DNA from: Enterobacteriaceae bacterium UBA5654
GTDB taxonomy: Bacteria; Pseudomonadota; Gammaproteobacteria; Enterobacterales; Enterobacteriaceae
Length of the DNA stretch: 64,000 nucleotides
Direction: 5' to 3'
Assembly (NCBI GenBank): GCA_002421005.1
Contig: DIJC01000018.1
Coordinates: 119,120 to 183,119 of the forward strand
Position 1 is the first letter of the stretch. Each line of letters begins with the position of its first letter. The position numbers and the translations under genes are program-made. Under the pieces are notes generated by a model. It made no database searches, was not told the DNA's origin, and was given only the letters and a program-made list of their open reading frames with translations. Positions 38,390 through 47,474 of this stretch are shown here, piece after piece.

Positions 38390-39124
38390 TCAGCCGATTT
38401 TATTTGCCAGCTTTCTGCCAAGCGCTTCCAGAATATAAATTACCGGCACCTGGGTGGTGACATCGTACACCCCGCCGATGCGCGTCTGGGAGATATGCCA
38501 CGACAGGTTAAAATCCGCCAGCTTCGCCAGTCGGGAGTGCTCATGGCTGGTAATCGACAGCACCTTACAGTGGTGCAGGCTGAACTGGCTGGCAAAACGC
38601 AGGATCTCTTCCGTTTCGCCAGAGACCGACAGCACGATCGCCAGCGCGTTTTTTGCCATATCGTTCGTCACCGGAAAATAGGGATCGTCAATATGATTAC
38701 TGAATTTCCCGACGTTAGAAAAGAAACGTGCGCCATATTTTGCCAGCGCGCCGGAGGTGCCTGCACCGACAAATATAATGCGCTCGGAAGAGAGAATAAT
38801 ATCAACCGCGCGATCTAATAACCCATCAAATTCATCATTATTCACGCTTTTAAAAAAGCTGATAATTTCGCTGGCACCAAATTTAGGCTGTGGCGGTTCG
38901 TTTTGCTCTAAATAAAGCTTAAAGCGCACGCGAAACTCGGAATAGCCCTCGCAGTTCAGCTTGCGGCAAAAGCGCAGCACCGTGGTTGTTGACACGCCCG
39001 CCGCATCCGCCAGCTCGCGAATGGTCATGTACATCACCGCATCCCGGTTTTTAATGACGCAGTGATAGACCTGCATTTCGAGGTCGTTAAGCGTGGCGAC
39101 AGCAGCGTGGGAAAAGATGCTCAA
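38390..39124 (-). CDS. RpiR/MurR-family regulator with SIS domain
   Basis: This 244-aa protein has an N-terminal helix-turn-helix (TIRELADAAGVSTTTVLRFC, about 34-53) and a SIS sugar-phosphate-binding domain starting IIFVGAGTSGALAKYG near residue 114. RpiR proteins sense phosphosugars. Its position upstream of bglA on the same strand suggests it senses a phospho-beta-glucoside product or glucose-6-phosphate. E. coli K-12 has no such regulator here. The AT-rich gap to bglA holds a repeated ACATTG that could be part of an operator. Confidence 0.88.
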   Translation of the reverse strand: MSIFSHAAVATLNDLEMQVYHCVIKNRDAVMYMTIRELADAAGVSTTTVLRFCRKLNCEGYSEFRVRFKLYLEQNEPPQPKFGASEIISFFKSVNNDEFDGLLDRAVDIILSSERIIFVGAGTSGALAKYGARFFSNVGKFSNHIDDPYFPVTNDMAKNALAIVLSVSGETEEILRFASQFSLHHCKVLSITSHEHSRLAKLADFNLSWHISQTRIGGVYDVTTQVPVIYILEALGRKLANKIG

Positions 39125-39378
39125 AGTGGCGTAAATCCTGGATAAAGAGAGTGACGCTATTATGCCGCGTAACTTTCAGCAACGGAAATGGCTATGTCGC
39201 TGATTTGTCTGGATATAAAAATAAAACATGTGTTAGTCGAAAATTTGTTATTAATCTATTGATTTTATTGGAATTTAAAATATGTGCAACTTTATTTTAG
39301 CTAACAGGTGTTCACTGAAACTATTCTCAGTTACCCTGTAAAGGCATCGGGCGCATTGTGCGCTCAACAGGAGTTTTT

Positions 39379-40038
39379 ATGGTTCGCAAGCCGGTAATGA
39401 CCCAGGGATATTCACTGGCAGAGGAAATTGCCAATAGTATCAGCCACGGCATCGGGCTGGTGTTCGGGATCGTCGGGCTGGTTTTACTGCTGGTGCAGGC
39501 CACAGACAGCCACGCCAGCGCAACGGCGATTACCAGCTACAGTCTTTATGGCGGCAGCATGATCCTGCTGTTTCTGGCTTCCACGCTCTATCACGCCGTC
39601 CCGCATCCGCAGGCCAAAAAATGGCTGAAAAAACTCGACCACTGTGCGATTTATCTGCTGATTGCCGGAACCTATACGCCCTTTCTGCTGGTGGGGCTGA
39701 ATTCTCCCCTGGCGCGCGGATTGATGGTTGTCATCTGGAGCCTGGCGCTGCTGGGAATATTGTTCAAGCTGACTATTGCGCACCGTTTTAAGGTGCTGTC
39801 GCTGGTCACTTACCTGGCGATGGGCTGGCTGTCGCTGGTGGTGATTTATGAAATGGCGGTCAAACTGGCAGTGGGAAGCGTGACCCTGCTGGCGGCAGGC
39901 GGCATTATCTATTCCCTGGGCGTGATTTTTTACGTGTGCCGACGCATCCCTTATAACCACGCCATCTGGCACGGCTTTGTCCTCGGCGGCAGCGTGTGCC
40001 ACTTTCTGGCAATTTATCTGTATATCGGGCAGGTGTAA
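39379..40038 (+). CDS. yqfA: YqfA/TrhA, hemolysin III (PAQR-like) membrane protein
   Basis: This 219-aa protein has seven predicted membrane segments and belongs to the hemolysin III/PAQR superfamily. Putative metal ligands lie in ASTLYHAVPH, KLDHCAIYLLIAGTYTP and HAIWHGFVLGGSVCHF. E. coli YqfA (TrhA) has been linked to membrane homeostasis. I chose ATG 39379 with AGGAG five bases upstream; the frame opens at 39358. Confidence 0.94.
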   Translation: MVRKPVMTQGYSLAEEIANSISHGIGLVFGIVGLVLLLVQATDSHASATAITSYSLYGGSMILLFLASTLYHAVPHPQAKKWLKKLDHCAIYLLIAGTYTPFLLVGLNSPLARGLMVVIWSLALLGILFKLTIAHRFKVLSLVTYLAMGWLSLVVIYEMAVKLAVGSVTLLAAGGIIYSLGVIFYVCRRIPYNHAIWHGFVLGGSVCHFLAIYLYIGQV

Positions 40039-40083
40039 GAGGTGGCACATAGCGTGCCTGTGAGATCATAATCGTTTGATCGG

Positions 40084-40179
40084 TCAGATCGCACGGCCGG
40101 TATGGATGCTGACTTCTTCAGGAGTAAACTGACGCAGGGCTGTAACCCTCACAATCCAGGCCATGCCACTTAACTCCAT
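40084..40179 (-). CDS. Candidate 31-aa small protein downstream of ygfZ
   Basis: A hand-read minus-strand ORF reads MELSGMAWIVRVTALRQF, then a short tail ending HTGRAI. AAAGGAG lies 11 bases before the ATG, slightly far. The 225-bp gap between ygfZ and yqfA otherwise holds no gene. E. coli has an annotated small protein (YqfG) that I recall from near ygfZ, but I cannot confirm that this is the same. Comparative conservation would decide. Confidence 0.4.
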   Translation of the reverse strand: MELSGMAWIVRVTALRQFTPEEVSIHTGRAI

Positions 40180-40212
40180 TGATACCCCATCTCCTTTCTG
40201 TTTAGCACCACC

Positions 40213-40247
40213 CGCCAGCGCTTAATGTAAAATCATTGACGCTGGCG
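40213..40247 (-). terminator. Hairpin downstream of ygfZ
   Basis: CGCCAGCG/CGCTGGCG (8 bp) with an inner AATG/CATT stem lies 17 bases after the ygfZ stop. There is no T tract, so it may stabilise the RNA end or be a partial terminator before the small ORF. Confidence 0.5.
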
Positions 40248-40263
40248 AGTGGCGTATTGTCGT

Positions 40264-41247
40264 TTACTGCTCTTCCAGTGAATACGGCAGCGGCTCGATA
40301 TGCAGCGTATTGACGTCATCGCGCACGCGGAAAACGCTGTCCGGCTCCATATCATTGTTCATTACCGCCTGGACCAGCAGCCGTCCGTCGTCAAGCTGAA
40401 CGGCAGCGAGTACCGTGCCGGTGCGACGCCAGTTCTCGCCCATTTTGAGTTCCAGATCTTCTCCCGCTTCCGGCACGCGGCTGGCCTGGCCTGCCAGCGA
40501 CCACAGTGCGCGCTTGTTAGCCCCACGGAATTTAGCGCGAGCCACCATTTCCTGCCCGGTATAGCAACCTTTTTTAAAGCTGATGCCGCCAAGCGCCTGG
40601 AGGTTGGTCGCCTGCGGAATAAACTGCCCGCTGTTGGCGGCGTCGATAACCGGCAGGCCCGCTTCAATATTCAGCGCCAGCCACTGTTGGCTGTTGTTGA
40701 GCTGCGCTTCACCACGCAGGGCATCGGTGACGCGCTGGGCGGTGGCGACGTCAGTCACCAGCAGAAAGCGCTCGGCAGGATGAGCAAACCACAGCAGTGA
40801 AGTTTCGCCTTCCGTCACGACCGGTTTTTCTTCGTCTGGCAGCACGCTGAACAGATTCGCCAGCGCCGCGCGCGCCTGAAAACCGGCGATACCCAGCAGT
40901 ACCGATTCGTCATCAATGGCAATGGTGACTTTAGAAAAAACCGCGTATTTTTTCAGTTCCGTCACCTGCGCATCACGCAGGCTGCGACGTTCAATCCAGG
41001 TAAAACCCCCGGCGCGCTGGAACAGGCGCATATTGCTCCACATCTTGCCTTTCGCGTCGCAATGGGCCGCCAGCAGATGCTGATGTTCAGTCAGCTGCGC
41101 CACATCGGCGGTCACCTGACCCTGTAAATATTTTTCGCTGTCCGCGCCGGTAATGGTAGCCAGCGCCCAGTCATCAAGCGTCATAAGCGTCAGCGGCAGA
41201 CGCGCAGAGGCGGAAGGCTGGCGCGGAGGAAACGGAGTAAAGGCCAT
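40264..41247 (-). CDS. ygfZ: YgfZ, folate-binding Fe-S cluster assembly/repair factor
   Basis: This 327-aa GcvT-like protein contains the conserved KGCYTGQEMVARAKFRG motif, whose cysteine is essential in E. coli YgfZ. It helps maturation or repair of certain Fe-S enzymes, including MiaB and succinate dehydrogenase, using tetrahydrofolate. I chose ATG 41247; the frame stays open to 41508, but that extension is the ERIC repeat. It is divergent from sdhE. Confidence 0.94.
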   Translation of the reverse strand: MAFTPFPPRQPSASARLPLTLMTLDDWALATITGADSEKYLQGQVTADVAQLTEHQHLLAAHCDAKGKMWSNMRLFQRAGGFTWIERRSLRDAQVTELKKYAVFSKVTIAIDDESVLLGIAGFQARAALANLFSVLPDEEKPVVTEGETSLLWFAHPAERFLLVTDVATAQRVTDALRGEAQLNNSQQWLALNIEAGLPVIDAANSGQFIPQATNLQALGGISFKKGCYTGQEMVARAKFRGANKRALWSLAGQASRVPEAGEDLELKMGENWRRTGTVLAAVQLDDGRLLVQAVMNNDMEPDSVFRVRDDVNTLHIEPLPYSLEEQ

Positions 41248-41280
41248 AATGTTATCCTGGTTACGTAACGCGATAAGTTT

Positions 41281-41404
41281 ATACCCGCCATATTTCAAGT
41301 TGCCTGTGCGTTGGCTTCCTCGCTCATCCCGGTCACTTACTGGCGTAAGCTCCCGGGGATTCACTGCGTCGCCGCCTTCCTGCAACTCGAATTCTTTAGG
41401 GTTC
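41281..41404. repeat. ERIC (IRU) element between ygfZ and sdhE
   Basis: The central core CGCTCATCCCGGTCACTTAC...GTAAGCTCCCGGGGATTCAC matches the ERIC core (the ERIC1R/ERIC2 primer sites) apart from a few changes. The flanks form an imperfect inverted repeat: ATACCC...AGTTGC at the left and GCAACT...AGGGTT at the right. The length is about 124 bp, close to the usual 127. It sits inside the divergent region, so it may be transcribed with ygfZ or sdhE. Confidence 0.88.
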
Positions 41405-41615
41405 AGGTCATGGTAAAAGAGCCATTGACCAATGCAAGTGCTTTTAACGCGCCTTTTGTGCCGTTTTTGTCGCGCAATGGGAAAGAGAATATCGAGGAAA
41501 TCGTTCATATTGCAGGATTTTAAGTGGAATCCAGCTCGCAGAGCGCAATAATCCTGTAAAGTAAGCCCTTAAAACGCGTTACACTAATCGGATATAGCAA
41601 CGCAGGACTGAATTC

Positions 41616-41882
41616 ATGGATATTAATAATAAAGCCCGTATCCACTGGGCGTGCCGACGCGGAATGCGCGAGCTCGATATTTCCATCATGCCTTTTTTCG
41701 AATACGAGTACGACACGCTGAGTGACGATGATAAAAAAACGTTCATTCGTTTGTTAGAGTGCGACGATCCAGATTTATTTAACTGGTTGATGAATCACGG
41801 AAAACCCGCTGACGCTGACCTCCAGCGCATGGTGCAATTAATTCAAACACGGAATCGGGAACGTGGTCCTGTGGCAATCTGA
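41616..41882 (+). CDS. sdhE: SdhE, FAD assembly factor
   Basis: This 88-aa protein (YgfY) promotes covalent flavinylation of succinate dehydrogenase and fumarate reductase. The signature RGxxE is present as RRGMRELD near residues 14-21. It overlaps cptA by 20 bases, so the two are co-translated, as in E. coli. Confidence 0.96.
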   Translation: MDINNKARIHWACRRGMRELDISIMPFFEYEYDTLSDDDKKTFIRLLECDDPDLFNWLMNHGKPADADLQRMVQLIQTRNRERGPVAI

Positions 41883-42267
41883 TCTGCGCGTCTCCTGGCG
41901 CTCGCAGTGGCTCTCGCTTCTGCTGCATGGCATCGTTGCGGCCATTGTTCTGCTAATGCCGTGGCCGTTAAGTTATATGCCGCTCTGGCTGCTGTTGTTA
42001 TCGCTGGTGGTTTTCGACTGCGTGCGTAGTCAGCGGCGTATTAATGCCCGTCAGGGTGAGATAAAACTGATGATGAATTACCATTTGCGCTGGCAGGAGC
42101 AGGAGTGGGAAATTATCGGCGCACCGTGGATGTTAAAAAGCGGCATGATGCTGCGGTTGCGCAGGGTGGGCAGCCGCCGGAAACAGCATCTGTGGCTGGC
42201 GGCGGATAGCATGGAAAGCGGCGAGTGGCGCGATCTGCGCCGGATGCTATTACAGCAACCGGCGTAG
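41863..42267 (+). CDS. cptA: CptA (YgfX), inner-membrane partner of SdhE
   Basis: This 134-aa protein starts with GTG inside the end of sdhE. Two adjacent membrane helices lie at about residues 15-48 (LSLLLHGIVAAIVLLMPW then PLWLLLLSLVVF), followed by a cytoplasmic domain. E. coli CptA was reported as the toxin of a pair with CbtA-like function (with SdhE as antidote), and in Serratia it works with SdhE on pigment. The toxin role is debated. Confidence 0.9.
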   Translation: MVLWQSDLRVSWRSQWLSLLLHGIVAAIVLLMPWPLSYMPLWLLLLSLVVFDCVRSQRRINARQGEIKLMMNYHLRWQEQEWEIIGAPWMLKSGMMLRLRRVGSRRKQHLWLAADSMESGEWRDLRRMLLQQPA

Positions 42268-42281
42268 CATTGACCAAGGGA

Positions 42282-42803
42282 TCAGGAGAAATGCCCGGCC
42301 ATTTCGCCGAGGATCTGTTCGCACCACGTCTGAATGCGTTCATCGCTAAGATCGTACTGATTGGTTTCATCCAGCGCCAGCCCGACGAACAGTTTGCCAT
42401 CGGCAACGATGGGCTTGCGGCTGGTAAACTCATAGCCTTCGGTCGGCCAGTAGCCGATGAATTTCACTCCGCTTGTCGCGAGCTGGTCGTGAAGCATACC
42501 GAGCGCGTCGAGAAACCATTCGCCGTAGCCCAGCTGATCGCCCATGCCATACAGCGCCACCGGTTTGCCCGCCAGGTTTAATGCGCTGAGCTGTTCCCAG
42601 ACGGCTTCCCAGTCTTCCTGAATTTCGCCGAAATCCCAGGTCGGGATGCCAAGGATCAGCACATCGTACTGTTCCATCAGCGTGGGGGAGTCATCTTTCA
42701 GGTTGTGGAGCGTAACCAGATCCGGGCCAATAATGTCGCGGATTTTCTCCGCCGCCATCTCGGTATAGCAGGTGCTGGAGCCGTAAAAAAGACCAATGTT
42801 CAT
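42282..42803 (-). CDS. fldB: Flavodoxin FldB
   Basis: This 173-aa flavodoxin binds FMN and carries low-potential electrons. The phosphate-binding loop YGSSTCYTEMAA is at the N-terminus and the GDQLGYGEWF segment near residue 97. The sequence and length fit E. coli FldB rather than FldA. It converges with cptA and is divergent from xerD. Confidence 0.96.
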   Translation of the reverse strand: MNIGLFYGSSTCYTEMAAEKIRDIIGPDLVTLHNLKDDSPTLMEQYDVLILGIPTWDFGEIQEDWEAVWEQLSALNLAGKPVALYGMGDQLGYGEWFLDALGMLHDQLATSGVKFIGYWPTEGYEFTSRKPIVADGKLFVGLALDETNQYDLSDERIQTWCEQILGEMAGHFS

Positions 42804-42904
42804 TGCGTAAACGTCTCAATTCTTCTCATGACTTTGCGCCCAGTGTACCAGAAACGGAAAAAAATCAGGCATAATGCAGCGAATGGGCAGGCTAAGAGGC
42901 ACAG

Positions 42905-43801
42905 ATGGAGCAGGATCTCGCACGCATAGAACAGTTTCTTGACGCCCTCTGGCTGGAGCGCAATCTGGCGGAAAATACGCTTAGCGCCTACCGTCGGGAT
43001 TTAACCATGCTGGTCGAATGGCTGCATCATCGCGCATTGTCGCTGGAGACCGTGCAGCACGACGATCTCCAGTCGCTGCTGGCGGAGCGGCTGGCGGGGG
43101 GCTACAAAGCCACCAGTTCGGCCCGACTGCTGAGCGCGGTGCGGCGATTGTTCCAGCATCTGTATCGGGAAAACGTCCGCGCGGACGATCCCAGCGCGCT
43201 GCTGGCGTCTCCAAAGCTGCCGCAGCGGCTGCCGAAAGATTTATCCGAGCAGCAGATCGAACGCCTGCTGCAATCGCCCGTGACCGACCAACCGCTGGAG
43301 CTACGCGACAAAGCGATGCTGGAGTTGCTGTACGCCACTGGCCTGCGCGTCTCGGAACTGGTCGGGCTGACGATGAGCGATATCAGCCTGCGTCAGGGCG
43401 TGGTGCGCGTCATCGGTAAAGGCAATAAAGAACGGCTGGTACCGCTGGGCGAAGAGGCGGTGTACTGGCTGGAGACGTATCTGGAGCACGGCAGGCCGTG
43501 GCTGCTGAACGGCGTCTCCATTGACGTATTGTTTCCCAGCCAGCGCGCGCAGCAGATGACGCGGCAGACATTCTGGCACCGGATCAAACACTACGCGCAG
43601 CTCGCGGGTATCGACAGCGAAAAGCTGTCGCCGCACGTACTGCGCCACGCGTTTGCCACCCATTTACTTAATCACGGCGCAGATCTGCGCGTCGTGCAGA
43701 TGCTGCTGGGCCATAGCGATCTCTCCACGACGCAAATTTATACCCACGTAGCGACCGAACGTTTGCGGCAATTACACCAGCAGCATCATCCGCGCGCGTA
43801 A
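42905..43801 (+). CDS. xerD: Tyrosine recombinase XerD
   Basis: This 298-aa recombinase resolves chromosome dimers at dif together with XerC and FtsK. The N-terminal SAM-like DNA-binding domain covers about residues 1-100. Catalytic residues are visible in ATGLRVSEL (Arg), the later LRHAFATHLL (His, Arg), LLGHSDLSTTQIYTHV (His, nucleophile Tyr). Length equals E. coli XerD. It heads the xerD-dsbC-recJ-prfB-lysS run. Confidence 0.97.
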   Translation: MEQDLARIEQFLDALWLERNLAENTLSAYRRDLTMLVEWLHHRALSLETVQHDDLQSLLAERLAGGYKATSSARLLSAVRRLFQHLYRENVRADDPSALLASPKLPQRLPKDLSEQQIERLLQSPVTDQPLELRDKAMLELLYATGLRVSELVGLTMSDISLRQGVVRVIGKGNKERLVPLGEEAVYWLETYLEHGRPWLLNGVSIDVLFPSQRAQQMTRQTFWHRIKHYAQLAGIDSEKLSPHVLRHAFATHLLNHGADLRVVQMLLGHSDLSTTQIYTHVATERLRQLHQQHHPRA

Positions 43802-43825
43802 TTGCCCGATATAAAAGGATAAGTG

Positions 43826-44539
43826 ATGAAAAAAGGTTTATTGCTCCTCTCTCTTCTGACTTCCGCCATCAGCGGACTGGCCCATGCTGACGATGCGGCG
43901 ATCAAACAGGCGCTGGCAAAACTCGGCGTGCAAAGCAGCGATATTCAGCCTGCGCCGGTCGCGGGGATGAAAACCGTGCTCACCAGTAGCGGCGTGCTGT
44001 ACGTGACCGACGACGGCAAGCACATGATCCAGGGGCCGATGTACGACGTCAGCGGCGGAAAGCCGGTAAATGTGACCAATCAACTGCTGCTTAAACACCT
44101 GAACGCGCTGGAAAAAGAGATGATTATCTACAAAGCGCCGCAGGAAAAATATCTCATCACCGTCTTTACCGACATCACCTGTGGCTACTGCCATAAGCTG
44201 CATGAAGATATGAAAGACTATAACGCGCTGGGGATCACCGTGCGCTATCTGGCCTTCCCGCGCGCGGGCATTCAAAGCCAGCCGGAGCAGGATATGAAAG
44301 CGATCTGGTGTGCGAAAGATCGTAACAAAGCCTTTGACGATGCGATGAAAGGTAAGGACGTGCCGCCTGCGTCCTGCGATATCAACATTGCCGATCACTA
44401 CGCGCTTGGCGTGCAGTTTGGCGTCAACGGTACGCCTGCCATCGTCCTTCAGGACGGCAATCTGATCCCGGGCTATCAGGGGCCGAAAGAGATGAAAGCC
44501 TTCCTCGATGAGCACCAAAAACAAACCAGCGGTAAATAA
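43826..44539 (+). CDS. dsbC: Thiol:disulfide interchange protein DsbC
   Basis: This 237-aa periplasmic disulfide isomerase has a signal peptide ending near GLAHADDAA. An N-terminal dimerisation domain leads to a thioredoxin domain with the CGYC active site near residue 119. I chose ATG 43826 with AGGA upstream; GTG 43823 immediately before it is a less likely start. It sits between xerD and recJ, as in E. coli. Confidence 0.97.
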   Translation: MKKGLLLLSLLTSAISGLAHADDAAIKQALAKLGVQSSDIQPAPVAGMKTVLTSSGVLYVTDDGKHMIQGPMYDVSGGKPVNVTNQLLLKHLNALEKEMIIYKAPQEKYLITVFTDITCGYCHKLHEDMKDYNALGITVRYLAFPRAGIQSQPEQDMKAIWCAKDRNKAFDDAMKGKDVPPASCDINIADHYALGVQFGVNGTPAIVLQDGNLIPGYQGPKEMKAFLDEHQKQTSGK

Positions 44540-44544
44540 TTCGC

Positions 44545-46278
44545 GTGAAACAGCCGATACAACTACGCCGCCGTGAGGTGGATGAAAGCACGGAACTGCC
44601 TGGCGATTTATCTCCCCTGCTGCGGCGGCTGTACGCCAGCCGTGGCGTGCGTGGCGCGCAGGATCTGGAGCGCAGCGTGAAGGGAATGCTGACGTGGCAG
44701 CAGTTAAGTGGCATCGATAACGCGGTTGTCATGCTTTATGACGCGATCCGTGAAGGGTTGCGCATTATGGTGGTCGGCGACTTCGACGCTGATGGCGCAA
44801 CCAGCACGGCGTTAACCGTGCTCGCACTGCGAGCGATGGGCTGCGACAGCGTGAGCTATCTGGTACCCAACCGGTTTGAAGACGGCTATGGTTTAAGCCC
44901 GGAAGTGGTCGATCAGGCGCACGCACGCGGTGCGCAGATGATCATGACCGTCGATAACGGCATTTCCTCCATCACCGGGGTTGAACGGGCGCACGCGCTG
45001 GGGATCCCCGTTCTGGTCACCGATCACCACCTGCCGGGCGACACTCTCCCGGCGGCGGAAGCCATCGTTAACCCGAATCTGCGCGACTGCGCGTTTCCGT
45101 CGAAATCGCTGGCGGGCGTTGGCGTGGCGTTTTATCTGATGCTGGCTCTGCGCGCGCACATGCGTGAACAGGGCTGGTTTGAAGCGCGCGGTCTCGCGCC
45201 GTTTAATCTGGCGGAACTGCTGGATCTGGTGGCGCTTGGCACGGTGGCAGACGTCGTGCCGCTGGATGCCAATAACCGTATTCTGACCTGGCAGGGACTT
45301 AACCGCATCCGCGCGGGAAAATGTCGGCCCGGCATTAAAGCGCTGCTGGAAATCTCCCGCCGCGAAGCGCACCGGCTGGCGGCAAGCGATCTCGGTTTCG
45401 CGTTAGGGCCGCGCCTGAACGCGGCGGGGCGGCTTGACGATATGTCGGTCGGCGTGGCATTGCTGCTGTGCGACAACATCGGTGAGGCCCGCGTGTTGGC
45501 GAGCGAGCTGGACGCCCTCAACCAGACGCGCAAAGAAATTGAGCAGGGGATGCAGGTCGAAGCGCTGGCGCTGTGTGAAAAACTGGAGCGCAGCCGCGAA
45601 GCCCTGCCCGGCGGGCTGGCGATGTATCATCCCGAATGGCACCAGGGGGTAGTCGGCATTCTGGCCTCGCGCATTAAAGAGCGTTTCCACCGCCCGGTGA
45701 TCGCGTTTGCCCCTGCCGGTGACGGCACCCTTAAAGGCTCCGGGCGCTCGATTCAGGGGCTGCACATGCGCGATGCGCTGGAGCGTCTGGATACCCTTTA
45801 CCCGGATCTGATCATCAAGTTTGGCGGTCATGCGATGGCGGCGGGGCTGTCGCTGGAGGAATCGCGCTTCGACGAATTCCAGCAGCGCTTTGGCGAGCTG
45901 ATCACCGAATGGCTGGATCCCGCGCTGTTGCAGGGCGAAGTGCTCTCCGACGGGCCGCTTGCGCCCGCTGAGATGACGCTTGAGGTTGCCGAGATGCTGC
46001 GCGACGCCGGGCCCTGGGGGCAGATGTTCCCGGAACCACTGTTTGATGGGCGTTTTCGCCTGCTTCAGCAGCGCATCGTCGGCGAGCGCCATCTGAAAGT
46101 AATGGTCGAGCCGATCGGCGGCGGTCCGCTGCTCGACGGTATCGCATTTAATGTCGATACCGCCTGCTGGCCCGATAACGGCGTGCGCGAAGTGGAGCTG
46201 GCCTACAAACTGGACATCAATGAGTTTCGCGGCAACCGCAGCCTGCAAATTATCATTGACAATATCTGGCCGATTTAG
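44545..46278 (+). CDS. recJ: Single-strand-specific 5'-3' exonuclease RecJ
   Basis: This 577-aa DHH-family nuclease works in recombination and mismatch repair. Metal-binding motifs are visible: VVGDFDADGATSTAL near residue 76, TVDNG near 134, DHHLPGD near 158, and the C-terminal KFGGHAMAAGLSL. It starts with GTG, five bases after dsbC, and has the same length as E. coli RecJ. Confidence 0.97.
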   Translation: MKQPIQLRRREVDESTELPGDLSPLLRRLYASRGVRGAQDLERSVKGMLTWQQLSGIDNAVVMLYDAIREGLRIMVVGDFDADGATSTALTVLALRAMGCDSVSYLVPNRFEDGYGLSPEVVDQAHARGAQMIMTVDNGISSITGVERAHALGIPVLVTDHHLPGDTLPAAEAIVNPNLRDCAFPSKSLAGVGVAFYLMLALRAHMREQGWFEARGLAPFNLAELLDLVALGTVADVVPLDANNRILTWQGLNRIRAGKCRPGIKALLEISRREAHRLAASDLGFALGPRLNAAGRLDDMSVGVALLLCDNIGEARVLASELDALNQTRKEIEQGMQVEALALCEKLERSREALPGGLAMYHPEWHQGVVGILASRIKERFHRPVIAFAPAGDGTLKGSGRSIQGLHMRDALERLDTLYPDLIIKFGGHAMAAGLSLEESRFDEFQQRFGELITEWLDPALLQGEVLSDGPLAPAEMTLEVAEMLRDAGPWGQMFPEPLFDGRFRLLQQRIVGERHLKVMVEPIGGGPLLDGIAFNVDTACWPDNGVREVELAYKLDINEFRGNRSLQIIIDNIWPI

Positions 46279-46366
46279 CACGGCAGATGCTGTAAATAGG
46301 GGGCGAAATCCGCTAAGATTCCGCTCTTATACGCAAAATTTGACTCCTTATAAAAGAAATCAGGCC

Positions 46367-47465
46367 ATGTTTGAGATTAACCCGGTAAAAAACCGCATTC
46401 AGGACCTCACGGATCGCTCCGGCGTTCTTAGGGGGTATCTTTGACTATGATGCGAAGAAAGAGCGTCTCGAAGAAGTAAACGCCGAGCTGGAACAGCCGG
46501 ACGTCTGGAACGAACCCGAACGCGCGCAGGCGCTGGGCAAAGAGCGTTCCTCGCTGGAAGCTATCGTTGATACGCTCGATCAAATGTCTCAGGGTCTGGA
46601 AGACGTTTCCGGGCTGCTGGATCTGGCCGTTGAAGCCGAAGATGAAGAAACCTTCAACGAAGCCATCGCGGAACTCGACGTGCTGGAAGAGAAGCTGGCC
46701 CAGCTTGAATTCCGCCGCATGTTCTCCGGCGAATATGACAGCGCCGACTGCTATCTTGATATCCAGGCCGGTTCCGGCGGTACTGAAGCGCAGGACTGGG
46801 CAAGTATGCTTGAGCGCATGTACCTGCGCTGGGCAGAAGCACGCGGCTTTAAAACCGAGATTATCGAAGAGTCAGAAGGTGAAGTGGCGGGTATTAAATC
46901 CGTAACCATCAAAATTTCTGGCGATTACGCTTACGGCTGGCTGCGTACCGAAACCGGCGTTCACCGCCTGGTGCGTAAAAGCCCGTTTGATTCCGGCGGC
47001 CGTCGCCATACCTCCTTCAGCTCTGCGTTCGTCTACCCGGAAGTGGAAGACGATATTGATATCGAAATCAATCCTGCCGATCTGCGTATCGACGTCTACC
47101 GTGCGTCCGGTGCTGGTGGTCAGCACGTTAACCGTACCGAATCCGCAGTGCGTATCACCCACATTCCGACCAATACCGTAACGCAGTGTCAGAATGACCG
47201 CTCCCAGCATAAAAACAAAGACCAGGCCATGAAGCAGATGAAAGCGAAGCTTTATGAACTGGAAATGCAGAAGAAAAATGCTGAGAAGCAGGCGATGGAA
47301 GACAACAAGTCCGATATCGGCTGGGGTAGCCAGATCCGTTCTTATGTCCTTGACGATTCCCGCATCAAAGATCTGCGTACCGGCGTTGAAACCCGTAACA
47401 CGCAGGCGGTGCTGGATGGCAGCCTGGATCAATTTATCGAAGCAAGTTTGAAAGCAGGGTTATGA
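46367..47465 (+). CDS. prfB: Peptide chain release factor 2 (programmed +1 frameshift)
   Basis: The start ATG at 46367 opens a 25-codon frame ending ...GGG TAT CTT TGA. The rest (46443-47465) is in the +1 frame, so the full protein is 365 aa, as in E. coli RF2. RF2 reads UGA and UAA stops. KSPFDSGGRRH carries the SPF anticodon-like tripeptide and SGAGGQHVN the catalytic GGQ. Position 246 is Ala (YRASGAGGQ), the active form, not Thr as in E. coli K-12. It precedes lysS by nine bases. Confidence 0.97.
46429..46445 (+). promoter_or_regulatory. prfB: RF2 recoding site: internal Shine-Dalgarno, CTT TGA C slip site
   Basis: AGGGGG, then TAT, then CTT TGA C is the standard RF2 autoregulatory frameshift site. 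When RF2 is low, the ribosome pauses at UGA and slips +1 from CUU to UUU, reading GAC next. The internal AGGGGG stimulates the shift. Confidence 0.97.
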
Positions 47466-47474
47466 GGAACCAAA

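Noticed and set aside
40264..41508. A 414-codon open frame for ygfZ including an N-terminal extension
   Set aside because: The extra 87 codons run through the ERIC repeat, have no ribosome site, and the E. coli protein starts at the internal ATG 41247.
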